Source: Acidimicrobiales bacterium (GTDB taxonomy: Bacteria; Actinomycetota; Acidimicrobiia; Acidimicrobiales; Acidimicrobilacustridaceae). Taken from it: a stretch of 5,717 nt of DNA. Of this stretch, positions 1-5,442 are shown piece after piece (position 1 is the stretch's first letter; each line of letters opens with the position of its first letter). The notes below the pieces were generated by a model that made no database searches, was not told the DNA's origin, and was given only the letters and a program-made list of their open reading frames with translations. The position numbers were made by a program, and so were the translations under genes. The DNA is taken from assembly GCA_023261915.1 (NCBI GenBank), contig JALRFT010000092.1, positions 1 through 5,717 on the forward strand. Direction: 5' to 3'.

Positions 1-177
1 AGCCTGAACCTTGATCAGACTTGTCGTCGCCACTCCGAAGATCATTGCTTCGAGTGCGCTGGAGGAAATGAGCCAACCAACTGGCGTCGGCCCTTGTCCC
101 AGGATGAACCCACTTGCAGCGGTCAGGACCACACTCGCTACCAAGGACCCGACGAGATACCGGCGAAGATTCCGCAT
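1..177 (-). CDS. Unidentified hydrophobic reading frame, runs off the window's left edge
   Basis: An open frame of 59 codons starts at an ATG (177-175), overlaps the 3' end of cysM by about 40 bases in a different frame, and continues past base 1 without a stop. The predicted peptide begins MRNLRRYLVGSLVASVVL, a basic start followed by a hydrophobic stretch at about residues 8-28. A second hydrophobic stretch lies at about 33-53. This layout fits the N-terminus, or an internal piece, of a multi-pass membrane protein. I cannot name the family; the R-R-Y-L-V-G-S start is faintly like GtrA-type flippases, but that is only an impression. No Shine-Dalgarno sequence is visible before the ATG, so the true start may lie elsewhere. 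If the sequence joins two unrelated segments near base 145, only the part below that point belongs to this protein. It is reported because it explains the edge better than the interrupted cysM frame does. Confidence 0.3.
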   Translation of the reverse strand, partial: MRNLRRYLVGSLVASVVLTAASGFILGQGPTPVGWLISSSALEAMIFGVATTSLIKVQA

Positions 178-938
178 TCGGCGGCGAGCCGCCGTGTCCA
201 CTGAATGGACTCCCGCAGCCGAACGATGCGCTTGCCGTCCAACAATTCCTGCCCGCCCCATTTGTCGTACACGGGGGGGATGAACCCTTCATCGAGGTTG
301 CGCAGACCCTCCACGTGCTCACCCACGGGAGGTTCGACGGCAAGGATCTTCACTTCGGGCTTGTGTTCCTTGAGGTAGGCACCAACGCCCATGAGCGTGC
401 CCGACGTTCCGAGACCGGCCACGAAGTGGGTCATTTCCGGTGCATCACGAAGGATTTCAGGCCCGGTGGTCTCATAGTGAGCCCGGGGGTTCGCCTCATT
501 GGCGTACTGGTAGAGGAAGGCCCACTCGGGGTGTTCGTCAGCAAGCGCCTGGGCTCGCTTGATCGCGCCATTCGATCCCTCGCTACCGGGAGACAAAATG
601 ATCTCCGCTCCGAAAATCTCGAGCAGTTGACGTCGTTCGATGCTGACGTTCTCGGGCATCACGATCTTGATGGGGTACCCGCGCATCTGGGCGATCATCG
701 CCAGGGCAATGCCGGTGTTTCCCGACGACGGCTCGATGATGGTCCGCCCGGGTGTGAGCGTGCCGTCGGACTCAGCCTCGAGGACCATGTTCAACGCAAT
801 GCGGTCCTTGACCGAGCCGGCCGGGTTCTGCCCCTCCATCTTGGCGAGGAGGGTCACGGCGGGATTAGGGCTGAGAATGGAAACGTCAACGAGCGGCGTG
901 TCGCCGATCATGTCGAGAACGGAGTCGTATCGAGCCAT
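138..938 (-). CDS. cysM: CysM-type PLP-dependent cysteine synthase (O-phosphoserine sulfhydrylase-like), C-terminally truncated
   Basis: This fold-type II PLP enzyme should make cysteine from an activated serine in the cytoplasm. Seen in the 266-residue product: the PLP lysine in G-S-V-K-D-R (K44), the substrate loop EPSSGNTG (69-76), a CysM-like M-P-E-N-V-S-I-E-R-R-Q-L-L segment (94-106), the phosphate-binding GTSGT (177-181) and G-L-R-N-L-D-E-G-F (211-219). The Arg in that last motif (R213) lines up with R220 of M. tuberculosis CysM, which selects O-phosphoserine as substrate and supports cysM over cysK. The start is well supported: AAGGGAA lies 8 bases upstream, and the M-A-R-Y-D-S start matches mycobacterial CysM (M-T-R-Y-D-S). 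The frame ends G-I-S-S-G-P-W-stop. The PLP ring-nitrogen Ser loop is present, but about 55 C-terminal residues of a usual ~320 are missing, so the product as read is probably not functional. It lies 41 bp after mec, probably in one transcript. Confidence 0.92.
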   Translation of the reverse strand: MARYDSVLDMIGDTPLVDVSILSPNPAVTLLAKMEGQNPAGSVKDRIALNMVLEAESDGTLTPGRTIIEPSSGNTGIALAMIAQMRGYPIKIVMPENVSIERRQLLEIFGAEIILSPGSEGSNGAIKRAQALADEHPEWAFLYQYANEANPRAHYETTGPEILRDAPEMTHFVAGLGTSGTLMGVGAYLKEHKPEVKILAVEPPVGEHVEGLRNLDEGFIPPVYDKWGGQELLDGKRIVRLRESIQWTRRLAAECGIFAGISSGPW

Positions 939-946
939 GGTGCAGA

Positions 947-953
947 TTCCCTT
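947..953 (-). promoter_or_regulatory. Ribosome binding site of cysM
   Basis: The minus strand reads AAGGGAA here, 8 bases upstream of the cysM ATG (938-936). It fixes the start chosen for cysM and shows that the gene has its own translation signal, although it probably shares a transcript with mec. Confidence 0.6.
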
Positions 954-969
954 AAATCCTGACCGGATT

Positions 970-984
970 GGTAGGTAATCTACC
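970..984. repeat. Small inverted repeat at the mec/cysM junction
   Basis: GGTAG, a 5-base spacer (GTAAT), then CTACC form a perfect 5-bp inverted repeat. It covers the mec stop codon (982-980) and the start of the 41-bp gap before cysM. The stem is short and no T-run follows on the minus strand, so it is a poor intrinsic terminator. It could be a weak RNA hairpin between two cotranscribed genes, or chance. Confidence 0.3.
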
Positions 985-1408
985 GGGCGGAGGCTCCAGA
1001 AACCACTATCGGCTCCTCTGCCACGTCACCATTGACGATTCTCCAGCTCCGCACCACTGGCTCATCGTCCCGGAGAGAGATGATCAGGTAGTGCCATTGA
1101 GGATCAGGGGCCTGGGCGACGTCGGTGGGCGAAGGGTAGGGCTCGGTGTGCGTATGGGAGTGCACGACCCCGAGGATCTCTAGTCCTTCGTCCTCGGCTC
1201 GCCTCTCGGCACGCAGATGATCACTCGGGTTGAGGGTGTACACCTTTGAGGACGCAGCATCATTGGCACAGGGGGCAAACCACCTTGCCACCGCTGGACC
1301 ACCATCGGTGGCCGGTGAACCGGCGAGCAGACCACAGGCCTCGAGAGGGAAAGATCCGAGCGCATGAGCACACATGGCCCGGTAGGTCTCGAAATCCACA
1401 ATGAGCAC
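980..1408 (-). CDS. mec: Mec-type JAMM/M67 zinc metallopeptidase
   Basis: The product is a 142-residue single-domain cytoplasmic metalloprotease of the JAB/MPN+ class. In mycobacteria, Mec hydrolyses the CysO-cysteine adduct made by CysM and so releases free cysteine. The full JAMM signature is visible: the upstream Glu in P-L-E-A-C-G-L-L-A-G (E23), then H-S-H (H83, H85), seven residues, S93, two residues, D96. The P-x-E-A-C-G and H-S-H-T-x-T-E-x-Y-P-S-x-T-D segments are what I recall of mycobacterial Mec. I prefer the GTG at 1408-1406 because V-L-I-V-D matches the M-L-I-I-R start of mycobacterial Mec. An in-frame ATG at 1444-1442 would add 12 residues and run into smpB, and the frame stays open up to 1546. 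No clear Shine-Dalgarno sequence precedes either start, so a leaderless mRNA is possible. It lies directly upstream of cysM with no cysO between them, so its partner carrier must be encoded elsewhere or differ. Confidence 0.88.
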   Translation of the reverse strand: MLIVDFETYRAMCAHALGSFPLEACGLLAGSPATDGGPAVARWFAPCANDAASSKVYTLNPSDHLRAERRAEDEGLEILGVVHSHTHTEPYPSPTDVAQAPDPQWHYLIISLRDDEPVVRSWRIVNGDVAEEPIVVSGASAR

Positions 1409-1442
1409 GTCCGGAAACGCTAGCACCGGTAGGGTCGGCGCC

Positions 1443-1952
1443 ATGGGGCAGACGGCACCGAAGCGAAACAGCAACGAGGCCGCTGATGCCCCCAAGGTCG
1501 TTGCCGTCAACCGGTCGGTCCGACACGACTTTGACGTGCTCGACACCCTTGAGGTGGGCGTTGTCCTCGCCGGTAGCGAGGTGAAGAGTCTTCGAGCCGG
1601 AACCGCTCAGATCGCTGACGCTCACGCCCGGGTCCGCAACGGAGAACTGTGGCTGCACGGCATGCATGTCCCCGTCTGGGGGACAACAGGTGCTCATGAT
1701 CGTCCCGATGTCGAGCGGCCACGCAAACTTCTCGCCCACCGATCGGAGATCCAGCGCCTTGACGCCCGTGTGGCCCAAGAACGTCTCACCCTCGTCCCCA
1801 CCAAGCTCTACTTCACAAAGGGTCGGGCAAAGCTCGAACTGGCCTTGGTGCGCGCTCGCACCAAAGGGGACAAACGTGCGGCCATCGCCAAACGGGACGC
1901 TGAAGCCGAGGTTCGACGAGCCGTCGGCCGCAGCGCCAAGGGCCTCGACTAG
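1443..1952 (+). CDS. smpB: SsrA-binding protein SmpB (tmRNA-binding ribosome rescue factor)
   Basis: SmpB binds tmRNA and carries it into the A site of stalled ribosomes for trans-translation. The 169-residue product has the family landmarks in order: V-A-V-N-R-S-V-R-H-D-F (20-30), L-A-G-S-E-V-K-S-L-R-A-G (42-53), the G-E-L-W-L-H-G-M-H-V-P strand (67-77), R-P-R-K-L-L-A-H-R-S-E-I (92-103), L-V-P-T-K-L-Y-F (117-124), and K-G-D-K-R (141-145) leading to a basic C-terminal tail. The length is normal for the family. I chose ATG 1443 because a purine-rich GGTAGGG ends about 8 bases before it and the protein then starts with the usual short basic leader. An in-frame ATG at 1401 would add 14 residues and overlap the start of mec. 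It is transcribed away from mec. The antiporter operon follows on the same strand after 168 bp. The ssrA gene is not in the window. Confidence 0.96.
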   Translation: MGQTAPKRNSNEAADAPKVVAVNRSVRHDFDVLDTLEVGVVLAGSEVKSLRAGTAQIADAHARVRNGELWLHGMHVPVWGTTGAHDRPDVERPRKLLAHRSEIQRLDARVAQERLTLVPTKLYFTKGRAKLELALVRARTKGDKRAAIAKRDAEAEVRRAVGRSAKGLD

Positions 1953-2016
1953 GGACGCCGGCGCAACGCCCCTCTGGCACCATCCGTCAGATTGCCGTCA
2001 GCCTCCTGCGGTTGAC

Positions 2017-2040
2017 GATCGCCAGACCATCGGCGCGATC
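2017..2040. repeat. Spaced inverted repeat GATCGC-N12-GCGATC upstream of the operon
   Basis: Perfect 6-base arms (2017-2022 and 2035-2040) are separated by 12 bases. The repeat overlaps the end of a TTGACG hexamer and lies about 80 bp upstream of the first antiporter start. The spacing could suit a dimeric regulator, but the arms are short and this could be chance. No known operator is recognised. Confidence 0.25.
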
Positions 2041-2107
2041 AGAACAACCCGGGTTCCTCCGTCGCTACCGCTGCGACGTGCCGGCCGTTGGTTCCTGCTG
2101 CCATAGA

Positions 2108-2113
2108 GTGAGG
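2108..2113 (+). promoter_or_regulatory. Ribosome binding site of the first antiporter subunit
   Basis: GTGAGG lies 7 bases before the ATG at 2121 and supports that start. The protein begins with a hydrophobic segment directly after this ATG, as expected for an MrpD-like subunit. Confidence 0.5.
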
Positions 2114-2120
2114 CCACTCC

Positions 2121-3605
2121 ATGCTCCTCGCCACGCTTGCGTCACCGGTCGTCGCGTCCGCCCTGATCATCGCATCGCGCCGGTACCCGAACCTCAGGGA
2201 AGCGTGGTCGGTGATGGCAGCGACGGCCACCACCGTGCTCACGACCGTCATGTTCATCGGTGCGCTCCGCGGGAGCACCCCGGCGCCGGCGCTGTCGATC
2301 ATGGAACTGGCCCCCGGACTTGAGCTCGAGTTGCGTGCCGACGACGTCGGACTCGTCTTCGCCCTCTGCGTGTCAGCCCTCTGGTTGGCGACCACGCTCT
2401 ATGCCATTGGGTACATGCGCTCCAAGAACGAGGGGCAGCAGACCCGGTTCTTCGCGGCGGTGGCACTCTGCATCGCCTCGACACTCGGTCTGGCTTTCAG
2501 TGCCAACTTTTTCACCTTCTTCATCTTCTACGAGCTACTCACGGCCGCCACCTGGCCACTCGTCGTTCACAACCAGACCCCTGCGGCTCTCGCGGCGGGT
2601 CGACGGTACCTCCGCTACCTCCTCGGTGGTGGCGCTGCACTGCTGCTCGCGCTGATCATCACCCAGGTAGTGGCTCCCGGTCAGAACTTCGTCCTCGGCG
2701 GCTACCTCGATGGGTTGATCTCCAACGGCGGAGCCGTTGCCCTCGTCGCACTGGTGACGCTCGGCTTCGGCACGAAGGCGGCGCTCATGCCGCTACACGG
2801 CTGGCTGCCCTCGGCGATGGTGGCGCCGACACCGGTGTCCTCTCTCCTTCACGCCGTTGCCGTCGTGAAGGCAGGGGTCTTCGGCTTCGTCCGGATCTTC
2901 GGTTTCGTCATCGGGCCTGACCTGCTCGCCGAGATCGGTGCCGGCCTGGTGGTGGCCACCATTGCTGCGGTCACCATCGTCGTGGCGTCAGTCATTGCGT
3001 TCCGTCATGACGAACTGAAGAAGCGCCTGGCGTACTCAACCGTCGCCCATCTGTCATTCATCATCCTCGGCGTCAGTCTCCTTAGCGCCGAGTCATGGAA
3101 TGGCGCTCTGCTCTACATCGCCAATCACGCCGTACTGAAGATCACCCTCTTCTTCTGCGCCGGCGCCATCTACGTCACCGCCCACAAGACGAAGGTCAGC
3201 GAGCTCGATGGCATCGGACGGCGCATGCCCCTGACGATGGCGGCCTTTGCGGTGGCATCACTGGGCCTCGCTGGCGTGCCACCAGTCGGTGGCTGGGTGT
3301 CCAAGTGGTTCCTTGGAATGGGTACCACCTCGGTCAGCCAGCCGATGCTGACCATCGTCGTTTTGGGGTCGGGCCTACTCACTGCGGGCTATTTGCTCCC
3401 CATCGTCTACCGGGCGTTCTTTCGTCCCTCCCCAATCATCGAAAGCGACGGGCAAGCCCCACGCTTTCGGGAGGCCCGCGCGTTCATGCTCGTGCCTTTG
3501 GTCCTCACGGCTGCAGCTGCGCTTGCGCTCGGTCTCGGCGACGTATTCCGACTCGATGTGCTGACCTCGGCGGTGGCCCAACTCGTGGTGGGAGCAACGC
3601 CGTGA
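2121..3605 (+). CDS. MrpD-like proton-conducting subunit of a multisubunit cation/proton antiporter
   Basis: This 494-residue multi-pass membrane protein belongs to the NuoL/M/N-MrpA/D superfamily. These subunits carry protons through a channel of buried charges and, in Mrp complexes, drive sodium (or other cation) export. The key residues are visible: TM5 Glu in F-Y-E-L-L-T-A-A-T-W (E138), TM7 Lys in G-F-G-T-K-A-A-L-M-P-L-H-G-W-L-P (K219, with H226), TM8 region H-A-V-A-V-V-K-A-G (H244, K250), L-A-Y-S-T-V-A-H-L-S (H310), TM10 N-H-A-V-L-K (K340) and TM12 G-W-V-S-K-W-F (K395). The full set suggests a conducting subunit. The length fits MrpD rather than the much longer MrpA. NuoM or NuoN is possible by fold alone, but the MrpE-like gene downstream and the absence of other nuo genes argue for Mrp. 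Its TGA overlaps the next gene's GTG by 4 bases. Confidence 0.85.
   Translation: MLLATLASPVVASALIIASRRYPNLREAWSVMAATATTVLTTVMFIGALRGSTPAPALSIMELAPGLELELRADDVGLVFALCVSALWLATTLYAIGYMRSKNEGQQTRFFAAVALCIASTLGLAFSANFFTFFIFYELLTAATWPLVVHNQTPAALAAGRRYLRYLLGGGAALLLALIITQVVAPGQNFVLGGYLDGLISNGGAVALVALVTLGFGTKAALMPLHGWLPSAMVAPTPVSSLLHAVAVVKAGVFGFVRIFGFVIGPDLLAEIGAGLVVATIAAVTIVVASVIAFRHDELKKRLAYSTVAHLSFIILGVSLLSAESWNGALLYIANHAVLKITLFFCAGAIYVTAHKTKVSELDGIGRRMPLTMAAFAVASLGLAGVPPVGGWVSKWFLGMGTTSVSQPMLTIVVLGSGLLTAGYLLPIVYRAFFRPSPIIESDGQAPRFREARAFMLVPLVLTAAAALALGLGDVFRLDVLTSAVAQLVVGATP
3590..3594 (+). promoter_or_regulatory. Ribosome binding site that supports the GTG start of the small membrane protein
   Basis: GGGAG within G-T-G-G-G-A-G, inside the end of the preceding gene, lies 7 bases before the GTG at 3602. 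Together with the 4-base GTGA stop/start overlap, it is the main reason to accept the short downstream frame as a real gene. Confidence 0.55.
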
Positions 3606-3769
3606 CGGCACTCGCCCTTCTTGGACTTGGCCTCGTCGGGGGAGGTCTGCTCATCGTTGTCGCCCGCTACCTCCCCGGTGGCCTTCTGGCCCGGCCGGAG
3701 GATCCTGATCTCGTTGATGACCCCGACGAGGAAGATCTCGGAGTCGACGCCGCTGAGGGGTCGACATGA
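3602..3769 (+). CDS. 55-residue single-span membrane protein with acidic tail, embedded in the antiporter operon
   Basis: I do not recognise a family for this gene. It starts with GTG in a GTGA overlap with the upstream antiporter gene and ends in an ATGA overlap with the downstream one, so it fills the space between them exactly. The product starts V-T-A-L-A-L-L-G-L-G and has one hydrophobic, Gly-rich helix at about residues 3-21. A short R-Y-L-P-G-G turn follows, then a cytoplasm- or periplasm-facing tail in which 11 of the residues from 33 to 52 are Asp or Glu. A GGGAG site precedes the GTG. From position, it is probably a small accessory or assembly subunit joining the two MrpD-like proteins. 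It is too short for MrpC (three helices), MrpF or MrpG. A non-coding linker is possible but unlikely given both overlaps and the helix-tail design. Confidence 0.72.
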   Translation: MTALALLGLGLVGGGLLIVVARYLPGGLLARPEDPDLVDDPDEEDLGVDAAEGST

Positions 3770-5442
3770 TTGAGTTGCTTCCCACCGTTCATCCGGCCCT
3801 GATTCTCAGTGCCGGAGCGATTCTCGTCGCCCTCCTCCCCCGCCGCTGGCGACCCTGGGGTTTCGTCCTCGCCGCCGTCCTCGCCGGCGCGGCCGTCCTC
3901 GGTCTTAAGGACGGCACGACATGGAACTACGACTTCTATGGCATCGAACTGACCCCACTGCGGGTCGATCGCCTGTCACTCGTATTCGCCTATGTGTTCA
4001 CCATCGCCCTGCTCGCCGGCGGCATCTTCGGACTTCGCACCATGGGGGCGATTGAACGGCCCAGCGCGCTGATATACGCCGCAAGCGCATTTGGGGTGGT
4101 GCTCGCCGGAGATCTCATCACCTTGTTCTTCTTTTGGGAACTGAAAGTTGCTGGCTCAGCGCTCTTGGTGCTGGCACGCAGGACACCGGCGTCAGCTGCG
4201 GCGGGGATGCGCTACCTGTTCGTCAGTCTCGGCGGGGGCATCGTGCTGCTCGGCGGCATCAGCTGGTGGATCGTCCAGACGGGGTCGATCGAGTTCGACA
4301 ACCTAGGGCTCGCCGGTGGAGCCTCGGCCCTGATACTCGGGGGCTTCCTCATCTCGGCGGCGGCTGTGCCCCTGCACGCGTGGATGCCCGACGCCTACCC
4401 CGCCGCCACCGTTGCCGGCACCGTCTTTCTCGCTGCGTTCACGTCCAAGGCGGCGATCTACGCGTTGGCCCGCGGCTTTCCCGGCACCACGGCGCTCGTC
4501 TGGGTCGGTGTTGTGATGGCCCTCTGGGGTGTCATCTACGCCCTCGCCGTCAACGACACCCGACGCATTCTCGTGTACTCCTCGGTCAGTCAGGGAGGGT
4601 TCATGATTGCGGCGATCGGTGTCGGCAGCGCCCTCGCCGTCGACGGCGCTGTCAGCCACGCCTTCGCCCACATCGTCTACAAGGGCCTTCTCCTCATGGC
4701 CGTGGGAGCGATTCTGTGGAGCACCGGTCACACCCGGCTGACCCGACTCGGCGGGGTGGGCAGGATTCTGCCGGTGGTGGCAGTGCTGTACATGGTCGGC
4801 GCCCTGTCCATCGGGGGTATCCCGATCTTCAGTGGTTTCGTTGCCAAGGAAATGAGTGCCCTGGCCATCGAGGACGGCGGATTCGGCTGGGCCTACTGGC
4901 TTCTCAAACTCGCCAGTGTCGGCACGCTCATCGTCGTCGTGTTCCGACTGCCATGGTTCGCGTTCATGGGCCGCTCGTCTTCCGCCTCACCAGGCGACGC
5001 TGCCGGGGACCTGGCCCTTCGACGGAGTGTTCCGGTGTCGATGTACGTGGCCATGGCTGGCCTTGCGATGGTGAACGTCGTGATCGGATTGTGGCCCACC
5101 CTGCTGTACCGACTGCTGCCTGGTGAAGCACTCGACTACGAGCCCTTCACCATCTATCGGATCACCAACGCCATGGCGCTCACCCTGGGGGCGCTCGCCG
5201 CCTTCTGGCTTGGACGACGGCTACTTGTCGGTCGCCCCATCACTGTGCATGACACGGACTGGGTCTACCGGGGCCTCCCTCAACGGCTGGCACCGGCATG
5301 GAATCGCCTTCGGACGCCCTCGTTGGCACTGCGGCTACCGCACCTGCGCGACCTACCCGTGTGGAGTCCAACCCTGTGGGTGTCAGGAGTCGTCGTACTG
5401 GGTGTCCTCGCCACCGTGCTTGCTGTGGGGATGTTGACATGA
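3766..5442 (+). CDS. Second, divergent MrpD-like antiporter subunit with extended C-terminus
   Basis: This 558-residue polytopic membrane protein belongs to the same NuoL/M/N-MrpA/D superfamily. Visible landmarks: TM5 Glu in F-F-F-W-E-L-K (E125), A-V-P-L-H-A-W-M-P-D-A-Y-P (199-211, with H204), F-T-S-K-A-A-I-Y-A-L (K228), H-I-V-Y-K-G-L-L (K306) and F-V-A-K-E-M (K361). The TM7 position that holds Lys in the upstream paralogue is Ser here (S197, in L-I-S-A-A-A-V-P-L-H). From memory, a subfamily annotated as Na+/H+ antiporter subunit D also lacks this Lys, so it may be a subfamily trait. The C-terminal ~100 residues add a helix near 465-485, a soluble stretch with D-T-D-W-V-Y-R (496-502), and a last helix at about 536-556. 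The start follows GAGGGG, 5 bases upstream, and overlaps the small gene's stop (ATGA). It ends in another ATGA overlap with the mrpE-like gene. Confidence 0.85.
   Translation: MIELLPTVHPALILSAGAILVALLPRRWRPWGFVLAAVLAGAAVLGLKDGTTWNYDFYGIELTPLRVDRLSLVFAYVFTIALLAGGIFGLRTMGAIERPSALIYAASAFGVVLAGDLITLFFFWELKVAGSALLVLARRTPASAAAGMRYLFVSLGGGIVLLGGISWWIVQTGSIEFDNLGLAGGASALILGGFLISAAAVPLHAWMPDAYPAATVAGTVFLAAFTSKAAIYALARGFPGTTALVWVGVVMALWGVIYALAVNDTRRILVYSSVSQGGFMIAAIGVGSALAVDGAVSHAFAHIVYKGLLLMAVGAILWSTGHTRLTRLGGVGRILPVVAVLYMVGALSIGGIPIFSGFVAKEMSALAIEDGGFGWAYWLLKLASVGTLIVVVFRLPWFAFMGRSSSASPGDAAGDLALRRSVPVSMYVAMAGLAMVNVVIGLWPTLLYRLLPGEALDYEPFTIYRITNAMALTLGALAAFWLGRRLLVGRPITVHDTDWVYRGLPQRLAPAWNRLRTPSLALRLPHLRDLPVWSPTLWVSGVVVLGVLATVLAVGMLT

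Larger units (their letters stand above)
1953..2120. other. Intergenic region between smpB and the antiporter operon
   Basis: This 168-bp gap contains no recognisable gene. It probably holds the operon promoter, because the downstream genes are fused by overlaps and have no other obvious promoter. A TTGACG lies at 2012-2017, but no good -10 element sits 16-18 bases further on. TAGAGT at 2104-2109 resembles a -10 element but has no matching -35 and would leave almost no leader. Short repeats are present: CCGTCAG twice (1984-1990 and 1995-2001, 11-base spacing) and GGTTCCT twice (2052-2058 and 2090-2096). After smpB, GGCG-CAA-CGCC (1960-1970) is too short and lacks a T-run, so no intrinsic terminator is evident and read-through from smpB is possible. 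Confidence 0.5.

Noticed and set aside
180..193. GGCGGC-GA-GCCGCC palindrome near the cysM truncation
   Set aside because: It lies inside conserved cysM code (the R-R-L-A-A-E region) and is expected from GC-rich codons; no sign of a site-specific recombination core.
114..962. Long plus-strand open frame of about 280 codons opposite cysM
   Set aside because: It is the antisense image of a strongly recognisable CysM gene in GC-rich DNA. The predicted product has no family features.
1260..1778. Minus-strand open frame opposite smpB and across mec
   Set aside because: It is antisense to clear SmpB sequence and out of frame with the JAMM motif of mec; a GC-rich shadow.
1960..1970. GGCG-CAA-CGCC hairpin as the smpB terminator
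   Set aside because: The stem is 4 bp and no T-run follows; too weak to call.
1953..2120. tmRNA (ssrA) next to smpB
   Set aside because: The gap is only 168 bp, too short for tmRNA, with no tRNA-like ends and no tag-peptide frame.
4134..5126. Plus-strand 330-codon frame inside the second antiporter gene
   Set aside because: The product is Arg/Gly/His-rich, typical of a +1 reading of GC-rich membrane-protein code. The real frame has conserved helices and channel residues.
2121..5442. The two large membrane genes as NADH dehydrogenase nuoM/nuoN or as DabB of a bicarbonate uptake system
   Set aside because: No other nuo genes and no DabA partner are present, while an MrpE-like gene follows in the same overlapping operon. 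Mrp-like is the better call.
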